A stretch of DNA of 64,000 nucleotides from Lentisalinibacter sediminis (lineage in GTDB: Bacteria > Pseudomonadota > Gammaproteobacteria > Steroidobacterales > Woeseiaceae). Position 1 is the first letter of the stretch, and each line of letters opens with the position of its first letter. The DNA lies in contig NZ_JAPDRF010000001.1 of assembly GCF_040706615.1 (NCBI RefSeq), positions 186,001 through 250,000 on the forward strand. The letters are read 5' to 3'. Positions 35,616-44,791 of this stretch are shown here, piece by piece. The position numbers and the translations under genes were made by a program. Under the pieces are notes generated by a model. It did not search any database. It was not told where the DNA came from and saw nothing but the letters and a program-made list of their open reading frames with translations.

Positions 35616-36503
35616 ATGAAGTCACTGTCCAAAAGCCTGCTGGAGTCACTGCTGCTCGGTCTGCCCGAGGGGATGATGGTGGTGGCGAAGCAGGGCCAGG
35701 ACTGGCAGGCGGTGTTCTTCAACCCGGCGTTCGGCGAACTCGCGCGGCTTAGTCCGGGGGAGCTGTCAGGCCAGAGCCTGAAGAGCATCCTGCACAACGT
35801 CGGCGGCCGCGACGACTGGCCGCGGGTGGCGCAGGCGCTGGCGGACCGCGAGCCGATCTATCTCACCGTCTATCCGGGCATGCCGGACGAGCCGGCGTCG
35901 CCGTTGTCCCTGTGCGTGACGCCGCTGGAGGCCTCAGAAGGTAAGGAGTACGCCGCCTGCCACCTGTCGTTGCGCAAGGGCGAGGCGCAGGCGGCGGACG
36001 GCCCGCCGAGCCCCGCGGAGACGCTGGCGGCGACGGAGCGGCGGGACACGGCGACGGGACTCGCGCCGCGCGCGTTCTTCGACGGCGTGCTGACCCACGA
36101 CTGGGCACTGGCGTGCCGGGAAGGCCACCGCCTGTCGCTGCTCGTGTTCCGCATCGAGGCGTTTCCCGCCTATCTCGATACCTTCGGCCGGCATGCCACC
36201 GAGTCGATGATCCGGCGGGTCGCCCGCTGCATCACCCGGCGCCTGCGCCGGGCCAGTGACATCGCTTCCCGGCTGGAGGAAGACTGCATCGTGGCGCTGG
36301 TGCACGGCGGCGACGAGTCCGCGGTGCGCGCCTTCGCCGATTCCATCACCCGACAGGTGCGGGAACTCGGCATCCATCACCCGCATTCGCCGGTGGGTCG
36401 GTTCGTCACCGTCCATTGCACGGTGACCGCGGCGCTGCCCGATGCCGAACAGGACGCGAACGATTTCGTCATGGAAGCTCTGGCCTCGTCGGCCGAAGAC
36501 TGA
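35616..36503 (+). CDS. PAS plus degenerate GGDEF protein
   Basis: A 295-residue protein. An N-terminal PAS domain (about 12-115; AVFFNPAFGELARLSPGELSGQSLKSIL) is followed by a GGDEF-like domain (about 135-290; RRDTATGLAPRAFFDGVL, then LSLLVFRIEAFPAYLDTFG). The catalytic GG[DE]EF loop is replaced by LEEDC within ASRLEEDCIVALVHGG. Diguanylate cyclase activity is therefore unlikely; a c-di-GMP or protein-binding sensor role is possible. It lies 6 bases after MTIP and is convergent with csiV. Confidence 0.78.
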   Translation: MKSLSKSLLESLLLGLPEGMMVVAKQGQDWQAVFFNPAFGELARLSPGELSGQSLKSILHNVGGRDDWPRVAQALADREPIYLTVYPGMPDEPASPLSLCVTPLEASEGKEYAACHLSLRKGEAQAADGPPSPAETLAATERRDTATGLAPRAFFDGVLTHDWALACREGHRLSLLVFRIEAFPAYLDTFGRHATESMIRRVARCITRRLRRASDIASRLEEDCIVALVHGGDESAVRAFADSITRQVRELGIHHPHSPVGRFVTVHCTVTAALPDAEQDANDFVMEALASSAED

Positions 36504-36508
36504 GCGCT

Positions 36509-37432
36509 TCAGTCTGTCGCGGATGAGGCGTCGGTCGGCGTCGGGTCCGCCGGTTCCCCCTCGCCGCTGTCCGGTTCCCCGGCGGCTTGCTCCTCCATTT
36601 CCACCGGCGTCACCTTCGCCAGCACGCCGTAGCGGGGATGATCGTAGTAGTGGAGTTCGCCGCTGCGCAGCTTGCGCCGCTCGTTGAGCCGGTAGACGTC
36701 CGGTGCCAGCGCCTCCAGCGGCTCGCCGGGGTCGGACCGCCCGCGATCGGGGAAGAGTGGCGTCGGCGTTGCCGACTGCGGCGCCGGCAGGGCGCTCTGC
36801 GGCTCCGACCAGAGTTCCAGGTCCAGCTCCAGGTGCAGGAAGCGGGAGCGATACAGCCGGGCCTCGCCCTGCAGCCCGTCCGGCAGCTCCGCCAGCCGGG
36901 AGAGATCGAGCGACCGGGCTGTCTCCGGATCGTAACCCGGTTGCTGCCAGGCGACGTGCAGCAGCGGCTCGTAACCGTCCGTATTGCCGAGGCGCCGATA
37001 GAGTTCGCCCAGTTCGAGTTCTTCTTCCGGCAGCGGCATGAAGCGGAACACCGGTTCTTCGGGCGGGTCGCCGGCGATGCCGGTCTCGCCGGTCTCGCCG
37101 GTCTCGGCGGCCTCGGTGTCGGCCTCGGTGTCGGCCTCGGTCCCGGTCTCTGCCCCGTCCACGGTTGCGGTGTCTTCGACGGGGTCGGGCGGCGCGGACC
37201 AGTCCTCGGTGGTGCCCGCGAGAGAGTCTCCGTACTCGAAGACGATCAGCTCCACCCGGAATTGCTCGAGCGCCTCGTCGGCGTCGGTATCGGCCGGCAC
37301 GGTGCCAGCCGCCGAGCCGGGCGCCGCTTGCTCCTGGGCCGAGACCGGCCCTGCGGCCACCAGCAGGACCGCGAGGGCGGCCGCGGCGAGGGCGATCCCG
37401 GAGCGTGGTGTATCGGTGAGCGGTCCCGTCAT
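36509..37432 (-). CDS. csiV: CsiV family protein
   Basis: Periplasmic protein of the CsiV family, described in Vibrio cholerae as a peptidoglycan-binding protein that localises and activates the lipoprotein LpoA for PBP1A. It has 307 residues with a signal peptide (about 1-32). FRVELIVFEYGDS (about 58-70) and LNERRKLRSGELHYYDHPRYGVLAKV (about 251-276) are the conserved ends. Between them lies an acidic low-complexity linker (repeated T-E-A-D and G-E-T units) encoded by tandem repeats at 37081-37146. It is 4 bases downstream of mfd. Confidence 0.8.
   Translation of the reverse strand: MTGPLTDTPRSGIALAAAALAVLLVAAGPVSAQEQAAPGSAAGTVPADTDADEALEQFRVELIVFEYGDSLAGTTEDWSAPPDPVEDTATVDGAETGTEADTEADTEAAETGETGETGIAGDPPEEPVFRFMPLPEEELELGELYRRLGNTDGYEPLLHVAWQQPGYDPETARSLDLSRLAELPDGLQGEARLYRSRFLHLELDLELWSEPQSALPAPQSATPTPLFPDRGRSDPGEPLEALAPDVYRLNERRKLRSGELHYYDHPRYGVLAKVTPVEMEEQAAGEPDSGEGEPADPTPTDASSATD
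37081..37146 (-). repeat. In-frame 9-bp and 12-bp tandem repeats in csiV
   Basis: On the plus strand CGGTCTCGC repeats (37081-37098, with a partial third unit), then CCTCGGTGTCGG occurs twice and CCTCGGTCCCGG once (37111-37146). Both unit lengths are multiples of three, so copy-number change would alter only the acidic linker length. Confidence 0.85.
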
Positions 37433-37436
37433 CGCG

Positions 37437-40400
37437 CTAGCTTGCCATCGCCTCCGGTCGGGCGCCAGCCGCCAGTCGGCCGAGCAGCGCGTGCAGGTGC
37501 TCCACCCGATCGTCCACCTCCGGCAGCGGTGTGCGGAAGTTCAGCCGGTCGTCGTTCTTCAGGCGGTAGATGCTGCCCGGCTCCTGGATCAGCTCGATGA
37601 GGGTGATTGGCTCGACGTCCGGTTGCGGACCGAACTGCACCGAGCCGCCCTCCGGACCGACGTCGATCTTGCGGATGCCCAGCGGCTCGGCGGCGATGCG
37701 CAGCTCGGCCACCTGCAGCAACCGGCGGGCGGGTTCCGGCAGCAGGCCGAAGCGGTCGATGAGTTCCACCTGCAGTTCGCGCAGATCGTCGGCGCTGTCG
37801 GTGCCGGCAATGCGCTTGTACAGCACCAGGCGCAGGTGCACATCGGGCACGTAGTCGTCGGGCAGCAGGGCGGCGCAGTGCAGGTTGATCTCCACGCCGC
37901 CGTGCAGGGGCTTGTCGAAGTCCGGCTGGTCGCCGCGGCGCAGGCTCTCCACGGCCCGCTGCAGCATCTCGGTGTACAGTGCGAAGCCGATCTCCTGGAT
38001 CTGCCCGCTCTGCTCGTCGCCGAGCAGTTCGCCGGCACCGCGGATCTCGAGATCGTGGCTGGCCAGCGCGAAGCCGGCACCCAGGTCCTCCAGCGAGTCG
38101 ATGGCCTCCAGCCGTTTCACCGCATCCGCGGTCATGGCGGCTTCCGGCGGCGCAATCAGGTAGGCATAGGCACGGTGATGGGAGCGCCCCACACGGCCGC
38201 GCAACTGGTGCAGCTGAGCCAGACCGAAGCGGTCTGCCCGGTTGATGACGATGGTGTTCGCCGTCGGCACGTCGATGCCGCTCTCGATGATGGTCGTGCA
38301 CAGCAGCACGTTGAAGCGGCGGTGGTAGAAGTCCAGCATCACCTGTTCGAGCTCGCGCTCCGGCATCTGGCCATGACCCACGCGGATGTCGGCCTCGGGC
38401 ACCAGTTCGGCGAGCTTCTCGCGGACCCGCTCGATGTCCTCCACCCGGTTGTGGACGAAGTAGACCTGGCCGCCGCGCTTGATCTCGCGCAGGCAGGCCT
38501 CGCGGACCATGGAGTCGTTCCACTGGCTGACGAAGGTCTTCACCGAGAGGCGCTCCGAGGGCGGGGTGGTGATCAGCGACAGCTCCCTGAGCCCGCCCAG
38601 CGCCATGTTCAGCGTGCGCGGGATAGGCGTGGCGGTCAGCGTCAGCACGTCCACGTCCGCGCGCAGCGTCTTCAGCGCCTCCTTGTGCCGCACGCCGAAG
38701 CGGTGTTCCTCGTCGACGATGACGAGACCGAGATCCCGGAACAGCGAGGTGTGCTGCAGCAGCTTGTGCGTGGCGATGACGATATCCACCTTGCCCGCCG
38801 AGACGTCGGCCAGCACGGTGTCGGTCTCCTTGCGGGAGCGGAACCGGGACAGGACCTCGATGCGTACCGGCCAGTCGGCGAAGCGGTCGCTGAACGTCTG
38901 ATAGTGCTGCTGGGCGAGGAGGGTGGTCGGCACCAGCATGGCCACCTGCTTGCCGGCCTGCACGGCGACGAACGCGGCCCTGAGTGCCACCTCGGTCTTG
39001 CCGAAGCCCACGTCGCCGCAGACGACCCGGTCCATCGAACTGGCGGTGCGCATGTCGATGAGTACCTCGTCGATCACGCGCTGCTGGTCCTCGGTGGGCT
39101 CGAACGGGAAGTCGGCCTCGAAAGCCCGGTAGTCGTGCTCGTCCAGGCGGAAGGCGTGACCCGGCCGCGCGGCGCGGCGCGCGTAGACGTCGAGGAGTTC
39201 GGCGGCCACGTCGCGCACCTTCTCCGCCGCCCGGCGTTTCGCCCGCTCCCACTGGTCGCTGCCCAGGCGATGCAGCGGGGCGTTCTCCGGGGAGGCACCC
39301 GTATAGCGGGAGATCAGGTGCAGCGAGTGCACCGGCACGTACAGTTTGTCGCCATCCGCGTATTCCAGCGTGAGGAACTCGGCCGGTATGTCGCCGACCT
39401 CCAGCGTCGCCAGGCCGAGGTAGCGTCCCACGCCGTATTCCTCGTGCACGACCGGTGCTCCCTCGCGCAGGTCGCTCAGCTGGCGGATGATGTTCTCGGG
39501 GTCCCGGCTCGCGCGCCGCCGCCGGCTCGTCTGCCGGGCCCGCTCGCCGAACAGGCTCTGCTCCGGCACGATGGCGAGGCCGGCCGCCGGCAGTATGACT
39601 CCGTTCTCGAGCGGGCCGAGCGCGATGGCGAGCGGCGCGTCCGTGGCCATGAACTCCTGCCAGTCCGCCACACGGGCCGGCGCCCTTTTAAGGTCGGTGA
39701 GCAGGTCGGCCAGCGCTTCCCGGCGGCCGGCCGACTCCGCCGTGAACAGCACCCGGCCATCGAAGCCGTCCAGGAAGGCGGTCAGGGCACCGGCTGCTTC
39801 TTCCCGACGGCTGTCCAGTCGCAGCACGGGCACCGGCTTCGCGCCGAAGTCCTCGCCTTCGCCCGGCAGCGGCTTGTTGCCGGAAAGCAGGATGCGGGGG
39901 CGTCCGGCGAGCCGGTCGCGCACGGCTTCCACCGGCAGGAACGCCTCATCCGGCTCCAGCACGGGGCGATCCGGGTCGAGGGACACCAGGGCATGGCGTT
40001 CCTCGATCTCGGCACGGAAAGCCGCCAGCGAGTCGTCCAGTTCCGCACCGGCCGCGATCAGCGTCGAGCCCGGCAGGTAGTCCAGCAGCGTGGCGGTCTC
40101 CTCGAAGAACAGCGGCAGGTAGTACTCGATGCCGCCGTGGGCGATGCCTTCCGATACGTCCCGGTAGATCGGCGAGCGCGCAGCCTCGCCGGCGAAGCGG
40201 GCCCGGTAGCGGCGGCGGAAGCCGCGGATGGCATCGGCATCGAGCGGCGCCTCCCTGGCCGGCAGGATCTCGATCTTCTCCAGTGACTCGCCAGAGAGCT
40301 GGGTGTCGGGATCGAAGGCCCGCAGCGTGTCGATCTCCTCGTCGAACAGGTCGATGCGGTAGGGTACGCGTGCGCCCATGGGGAACAGGTCGATGATGGC

Positions 40401-40907
40401 ACCGCGAACGGCGAACTCGCCGTGCTCCGAGACCTCCGGCACACGCAGGTAGCCGCCGGCCTCCAGGCCGCGGATGAACTCGTCGCGGTCGAGGGTCTCG
40501 CCCGTGCGCAGCGACAGCGCGCGGGCCGTCACGTAGTCCGTTGGCGGCAGCCGCTGCATCAGGCAGGGTGCGGCGACCACGACGATGCCGCGCGCGAGCG
40601 CCGGCAATCCGGCCAGGGTGGCGAGCCGTTCAGAGACGATGTCCTGGTGCGGGGAGAAGCTGTCGTAGGGCAGGGTCTCCCAGTCCGGGAAGTGAAGTAC
40701 CGGGGTATCGGCGTCGGTGAAGAAGCCGAGGGCGGCCTCCAGGCGGTCCGCTTCGCGCGCGGAGGCGGCGACGGCGAGTACCGGACCCGCATGGCGGGCC
40801 GCGGCCTCGGCGATGGCCAGCGCGTCCGCCTCGCCCACGAGTCCGCCCCAGCGCACGGGCGATGCGCCGGTTGCAGGCAAATCCGGTCTGCGTAGTGTTG
40901 CCGTCAT
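37437..40907 (-). CDS. mfd: Transcription-repair coupling factor
   Basis: Removes stalled RNA polymerase and recruits UvrA. It has 1156 residues, the family length. The N-terminal UvrB-like domains (about 1-340), RNA polymerase interaction domain (VVHEEYGVGRYLGLATLE near 497) and helicase core are visible. The core has Walker A GDVGFGKTEVALRAAF near 640 and a DEEH box (LVIVDEEHRFGVRH). The C-terminal TRCF domain ends the protein. The ATG at 40907 lies only 4 bases after the T-run of a strong terminator-like hairpin, so either transcription starts very close to the ATG or the hairpin attenuates it. Confidence 0.96.
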   Translation of the reverse strand: MTATLRRPDLPATGASPVRWGGLVGEADALAIAEAAARHAGPVLAVAASAREADRLEAALGFFTDADTPVLHFPDWETLPYDSFSPHQDIVSERLATLAGLPALARGIVVVAAPCLMQRLPPTDYVTARALSLRTGETLDRDEFIRGLEAGGYLRVPEVSEHGEFAVRGAIIDLFPMGARVPYRIDLFDEEIDTLRAFDPDTQLSGESLEKIEILPAREAPLDADAIRGFRRRYRARFAGEAARSPIYRDVSEGIAHGGIEYYLPLFFEETATLLDYLPGSTLIAAGAELDDSLAAFRAEIEERHALVSLDPDRPVLEPDEAFLPVEAVRDRLAGRPRILLSGNKPLPGEGEDFGAKPVPVLRLDSRREEAAGALTAFLDGFDGRVLFTAESAGRREALADLLTDLKRAPARVADWQEFMATDAPLAIALGPLENGVILPAAGLAIVPEQSLFGERARQTSRRRRASRDPENIIRQLSDLREGAPVVHEEYGVGRYLGLATLEVGDIPAEFLTLEYADGDKLYVPVHSLHLISRYTGASPENAPLHRLGSDQWERAKRRAAEKVRDVAAELLDVYARRAARPGHAFRLDEHDYRAFEADFPFEPTEDQQRVIDEVLIDMRTASSMDRVVCGDVGFGKTEVALRAAFVAVQAGKQVAMLVPTTLLAQQHYQTFSDRFADWPVRIEVLSRFRSRKETDTVLADVSAGKVDIVIATHKLLQHTSLFRDLGLVIVDEEHRFGVRHKEALKTLRADVDVLTLTATPIPRTLNMALGGLRELSLITTPPSERLSVKTFVSQWNDSMVREACLREIKRGGQVYFVHNRVEDIERVREKLAELVPEADIRVGHGQMPERELEQVMLDFYHRRFNVLLCTTIIESGIDVPTANTIVINRADRFGLAQLHQLRGRVGRSHHRAYAYLIAPPEAAMTADAVKRLEAIDSLEDLGAGFALASHDLEIRGAGELLGDEQSGQIQEIGFALYTEMLQRAVESLRRGDQPDFDKPLHGGVEINLHCAALLPDDYVPDVHLRLVLYKRIAGTDSADDLRELQVELIDRFGLLPEPARRLLQVAELRIAAEPLGIRKIDVGPEGGSVQFGPQPDVEPITLIELIQEPGSIYRLKNDDRLNFRTPLPEVDDRVEHLHALLGRLAAGARPEAMAS

Positions 40908-40911
40908 AATG

Positions 40912-40936
40912 AAAAAGGGCCGCCCGCAGGCAACCC
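40912..40936 (-). terminator. Intrinsic terminator abutting mfd
   Basis: On the minus strand GGGTTGCC-TGCG-GGCGGCCC forms an 8-bp stem (two G-U pairs), followed at once by TTTTT. It would terminate transcription of the upstream BamE-like gene. The T-run ends 4 bases before the mfd ATG. Confidence 0.75.
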
Positions 40937-40947
40937 GGAAAATGCGC

Positions 40948-40967
40948 GGGCCGCCTGCAGGCGGCCC
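40948..40967 (-). repeat. 20-bp perfect palindrome between two minus-strand genes
   Basis: GGGCCGCCTGCAGGCGGCCC is perfectly self-complementary. It resembles the neighbouring terminator hairpin in sequence and looks like a second, upstream hairpin of a tandem pair. Confidence 0.7.
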
Positions 40968-41025
40968 GTGAGTATCTCATAACCGGCGCGTCGTTGCCGG
41001 CGCCGCTCTGGCCTGGGTGGTGGCC

Positions 41026-41325
41026 TCAGCCGGCGCTCTCGCGCTTCAGGACGGCATGGATCACCCGGTTGTGCTCGAAATAGACCACGAACCCGGGATA
41101 CTCCCAGCGCGTGATCGGCGGCTCGCCGACCGGCGCCCGGCGCATCGCCGGCTGTCCCCACTCGGACTGCACCTTCTGCATGGTCATACCCCGGGTGGGC
41201 CGATCGCCGCCGGTGAGCATGGCACTGCCGGCGTCCATGTCGAGGCTCTCCCCGTTGGCGGTGCCGCCCAGGGCGAGCAACAGACCCGTCGTCAGGGCGG
41301 CAAGCGTGAGTTTCAGGCTCTGCAT
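41026..41325 (-). CDS. Small periplasmic SmpA/OmlA (BamE)-like protein
   Basis: A 99-residue protein with a signal peptide (about 1-25, MQSLKLTLAALTTGLLLALGG). A short domain follows whose RGMTMQKVQSEWGQPAMRR and ITRWEYPGFVVYFEHNRVIHAV stretches resemble the SmpA/OmlA fold of BamE. There is no lipobox Cys, so it should be soluble in the periplasm. It is upstream of mfd, separated by terminator hairpins, and divergent from sfsA. The function is unknown. Confidence 0.75.
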   Translation of the reverse strand: MQSLKLTLAALTTGLLLALGGTANGESLDMDAGSAMLTGGDRPTRGMTMQKVQSEWGQPAMRRAPVGEPPITRWEYPGFVVYFEHNRVIHAVLKRESAG

Positions 41326-41430
41326 GGCGGCTCTCCGCTTTGAAACCGGGTCGAATATAGCACCGGCCGCATTGAGGAAAAATGTCGTAGTGCGTAGATT
41401 TGCCGGAATTTTTGTTGTAGGGAGCCGGCC

Positions 41431-42165
41431 GTGGAGTTCGACCGCCCGCTGCGCGAGGCCCGACTGGTGCGTCGCTACAAGCGTTTTCTGGCCGACGTGG
41501 AATTTGCCGACAGCGGGGAGGCGTGCACCGTGCATTGTCCGAATACGGGCGCCATGACCGGCTGCGCCGAGCCCGGCTCCCGCGTCTGGCTCAGCCACTC
41601 CGACAACCCGCGGCGCCGCTACGCTTGGACCTGGGAGCTGGTGGAGACGCCCGGCGGCACCCTGGTGGGCATCCACACCGGCCGCACCAACGCCATCGTC
41701 GGCGAAGCGCTGGAGGCGGGCCGCATACCCGAGCTGGCCGGCTATTGCGCGGATCGTTCCGCGGGGGAACGAGGCCTGCGGCGGGAGGCCAGATATCCGG
41801 ATTCTCGCAGCCGGGCCGACTTCCTGCTCGCCGGCGAGCCGCCCTGCTGGGTGGAGGTCAAAAACGTCACCGCGGCGGTCAGCGGCCGCCGCGCCGTCTT
41901 CCCCGATGCCGTCAGCGCGAGGGCGTCCGCGCACATGCGCATGCTGGCCGAGCGCGTGCGGGCCGGCGATGCAGCGGCCCTGGTTTTCTGCGTGCAGCGC
42001 GACGACGTGGACGTCGTGGCGCCGGCCCGCGAGATCGACCCCGCCTACGGCGAGGCACTCGACGCGGCGGCGGCCGAGGGCGTGCAGGTGCTCGCCTGGG
42101 GTGCCGGCGTCACGCCGCAGGGCATCTTCCTGGACCGTCCGCTGGAGGTGGACATCGCCGGGTGA
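41431..42165 (+). CDS. sfsA: SfsA family protein (sugar fermentation stimulation)
   Basis: A 244-residue SfsA protein with an N-terminal OB-like domain (VRRYKRFLADVEF, HCPNTGAMTGCAEPGSRVWLS) and a C-terminal nuclease-like domain (ARYPDSRSRADFLL, WVEVKNVTAAV, FPDAVSARASAHMRML) with a PD-(D/E)xK arrangement. The molecular role is unsettled; a DNA-binding or nuclease role is suggested for the family. GTG start behind TAGGGAGCCGGCC. Confidence 0.92.
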   Translation: MEFDRPLREARLVRRYKRFLADVEFADSGEACTVHCPNTGAMTGCAEPGSRVWLSHSDNPRRRYAWTWELVETPGGTLVGIHTGRTNAIVGEALEAGRIPELAGYCADRSAGERGLRREARYPDSRSRADFLLAGEPPCWVEVKNVTAAVSGRRAVFPDAVSARASAHMRMLAERVRAGDAAALVFCVQRDDVDVVAPAREIDPAYGEALDAAAAEGVQVLAWGAGVTPQGIFLDRPLEVDIAG

Positions 42166-42194
42166 GGCGGCAGCCGTTGTGGTTTAATCCCGCC

Positions 42195-43445
42195 ATGGCC
42201 GGCATGAAGGGACCGCTGGAACTCGCGATCGGGCTCCGATACCTGCGTGCGCGCCGGCGGACCCGCTTCGTCTCGTTCATCACGCTGGCGGCGTCAATCG
42301 GAATTGCGATCGGCGTGGCGGCGCTCATCGTCATCCTGTCGGTGATGAACGGCTTCGAGAACGAACTCCGCAGCCGCCTGCTGAGCATGACTGCCCATGC
42401 CTCGGTGACGGGCGCCGACGGCACCCTGGAGCGATGGCCGCAGTTGCTGGACCGGGTGCGCGCTCAACCCGGGGTGCTGGCGGCGGCCCCCTACGTGGAA
42501 TTCGAGGCAATGGCCCGGTCCCGCGCCGGGCTGCAGCCCCTGTTCGTCACCGGCATCGACCCGGATCTGGAGACCGGCGTCTCGGCCGCCGCCTCCAGCA
42601 TGGTGTCGGGGCGGCTCGGACGGCTGGAGCCGGGCAGCTTCAACATCGTGCTGGGCCGGCTGCTGGCGATCAACCTGGGGGTGCGGGTGGGCGACGAGGT
42701 GATGCTGCTCATCCCGCGGCTGACGGAAGGAGAGGTCCGCCCGGAACTCCGGCGCTTCCACGTGGCCGGCGTGTTCGAGGCCGGACTGCAGGACCATGAC
42801 GCCTCGCTGGCGCTGGTCGCGCTCGAAGACGCGGCGGCCATCCAGCGGTTCGGCGACGCGGTCAGCGGTATTCGGGTGAAGACCGACGACGTCATGCAGG
42901 CGCCTGCAACCGCGGTGGCGCTGGAGGAGAGCCTCGGCGAGGGCTACGAGACCAGCGACTGGAGCCGGGAGAACGCGAGCTACTTCCGCGCGGTGCGGCT
43001 CGAGAAGACCATGATGTCGCTGATCCTCTCGCTCATCGTCGCCGTCGCCGCTTTCAACATCGTGGCGAGCCTGGTCATGGTGGTCACCGACAAGGAGACA
43101 GACATCGCCATCCTGCGGACGCTGGGCATGAGCCCGGGCAGCGTGCTGCGCGTATTCCTCACCCAGGGGCTGGTGATCGGGTGGGTGGGTGCCATCGGCG
43201 GCGTGGCCCTCGGCACGCTGCTGGCGGTGAATGTGCCGGTGATCGTGCCGCTGCTGGAGCAGACCTTCGGCTTCCAGATCATGCCCGGCGACGTCTACTA
43301 CGTGACCGAGATCCCCTCGGATCTGCAGCTGGCCGACGTGGTCGCGATCGCCACGGCGGCACTGGCGCTCACGGGCCTGGCCACCCTGTATCCGGCGCGG
43401 CGCGCAGCGGCGGTCGAGCCGGCGAGGGCGCTGCGCTATGACTAG
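42195..43445 (+). CDS. lolC: Lipoprotein-releasing ABC transporter permease, LolC type
   Basis: Permease half of the Lol exporter, which extracts outer-membrane lipoproteins from the inner membrane and hands them to LolA. The 416 residues have an N-terminal membrane segment (about 25-48), a large periplasmic domain and three C-terminal membrane segments (about 275-300, 318-345, 378-398). ELAIGLRYLRARRRTRFVSFIT and VTDKETDIAILRTLGMSPGS are family signatures. It overlaps the second permease by 8 bases. LolC/LolE assignment between the two is by position only. Confidence 0.88.
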   Translation: MAGMKGPLELAIGLRYLRARRRTRFVSFITLAASIGIAIGVAALIVILSVMNGFENELRSRLLSMTAHASVTGADGTLERWPQLLDRVRAQPGVLAAAPYVEFEAMARSRAGLQPLFVTGIDPDLETGVSAAASSMVSGRLGRLEPGSFNIVLGRLLAINLGVRVGDEVMLLIPRLTEGEVRPELRRFHVAGVFEAGLQDHDASLALVALEDAAAIQRFGDAVSGIRVKTDDVMQAPATAVALEESLGEGYETSDWSRENASYFRAVRLEKTMMSLILSLIVAVAAFNIVASLVMVVTDKETDIAILRTLGMSPGSVLRVFLTQGLVIGWVGAIGGVALGTLLAVNVPVIVPLLEQTFGFQIMPGDVYYVTEIPSDLQLADVVAIATAALALTGLATLYPARRAAAVEPARALRYD

Positions 43446-44715
43446 GGCTGTCTCCCGGCCATCGCCCGGCGCGAGATACTGGGAGTGGCTGGTGGGCACG
43501 CGCTACGTGCGCTCCCGCCACCGCAACAGCTTCGTCTCATTCATCTCCCTGATCTCGATGGCGGGCATCGCGGTGGGCGTGATGGTGCTCATCGTGGTCC
43601 TGTCGGTGGTGAACGGATTCGAGCGCGAACTGCAGGAGCGCATCCTGGCGATGTCCGCGGAGGCGACCATCGAGGGTCCGGCGGGCAGGCTCGAGGACTG
43701 GCAGCGGCTCACCGAGGGCGCGCTTGCCGACCCGCGCGTGCGCGCAGTGGCGCCGTTCGTCTCGGGCCGTGGGCTCGTGGCGGGCGCTGCGGCGATGAGC
43801 GGCGTCGCCATCCGCGGCGTCGACCCCGTCCGGGAGAAGGACGTCTCCGGCATCGAGGGGCTCATGCGGGAAGGCTCGCTCGCCGATCTGCAACCCCGCT
43901 CCTACCGGGTGATCCTCGGCGTCGACCTGGCCGATGCGCTGGGCGTTGCGCCCGGCGAGCAGGTACTGCTGATGCTGGCGGAAGGCGTCGTGACGCCCGC
44001 CGGCCTGATCCCGAGGATGCGCCGTTTCACCGTGGCCGGCACCTTCCGCGCCGGCATGTACGAGTTCGACCGCCGACAGGTCTTCATGCATATCGACGAC
44101 GCCGCCCGGCTGTTCCGGCTTGGCGACGACGTGAGCGGACTGCGGCTCGCGCTGGGCGACCTGTTCGGCGCGCCGGCCATCGTGCGCGAGGTGGCGACGT
44201 CGCTCGGCGGCGGCGTCCTGGTCAGCGACTGGACGCGGCGGCACTCTGGCTTCTTCCGCTCCATCAAGATCACCAAATCGATCCTGTTCGTGATCCTGTT
44301 GCTCGTGATTGCCGTGGCGGCATTCAATATCGTCTCCACGCTCGTGATGGTGGTGAAGGACAAGCAGCGCGACATCGCCATACTGCGCACCCTGGGCGCG
44401 CCGCCCGGCGGTATCCTGTCGGTGTTCGTGATACAGGGCGCCATCATCGGCGTCATCGGTACGGGCGTCGGTCTCGCGCTGGGCGCGGCGCTGACGCTGA
44501 ATCTGGAGACGATCGTGGGTCTCGCCGAGGGGGCTCTGGGCTTCAAGTTCCTGGCGCCGGACGTGTATTTCATCAGCGATCTGCCAGCGGACCTTCGCGC
44601 CGGCGACCTGGCGCTGATCGGTGGCGTGGCGCTCGCGCTGTCGCTGCTGTCGACGCTGTATCCTGCCTGGCGGGGCGCGCGCACGGACCCGGCAGACGCC
44701 CTGCGATTCGACTGA
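43438..44715 (+). CDS. lolE: Lipoprotein-releasing ABC transporter permease, LolE type
   Basis: A 425-residue paralogue of the preceding gene with the same layout: WLVGTRYVRSRHRNSFVSFISLISMAGIAVGV at the N-terminus and VKDKQRDIAILRTLGAPPGGILSVF before the last membrane segments. Together with lolC and lolD it should form the LolCD2E complex. The order here is lolC-lolE-lolD rather than the enteric lolC-lolD-lolE. A 76-base gap separates it from lolD. Confidence 0.86.
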   Translation: MTRAVSRPSPGARYWEWLVGTRYVRSRHRNSFVSFISLISMAGIAVGVMVLIVVLSVVNGFERELQERILAMSAEATIEGPAGRLEDWQRLTEGALADPRVRAVAPFVSGRGLVAGAAAMSGVAIRGVDPVREKDVSGIEGLMREGSLADLQPRSYRVILGVDLADALGVAPGEQVLLMLAEGVVTPAGLIPRMRRFTVAGTFRAGMYEFDRRQVFMHIDDAARLFRLGDDVSGLRLALGDLFGAPAIVREVATSLGGGVLVSDWTRRHSGFFRSIKITKSILFVILLLVIAVAAFNIVSTLVMVVKDKQRDIAILRTLGAPPGGILSVFVIQGAIIGVIGTGVGLALGAALTLNLETIVGLAEGALGFKFLAPDVYFISDLPADLRAGDLALIGGVALALSLLSTLYPAWRGARTDPADALRFD

Positions 44716-44791
44716 TTTCCGGGCGCAGCGGGCAGAAATGGCGGCGGCAGCCACCACGTCGCACATAGAGGATAGGCAAGGGAAGAGCACA

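Noticed and set aside
37038..40286. A 1082-codon open frame on the plus strand opposite mfd
   Set aside because: It is the antisense shadow of mfd in GC-rich DNA: no ribosome site, low-complexity His/Gln/Val-rich translation and no domain, while mfd is complete and well conserved.
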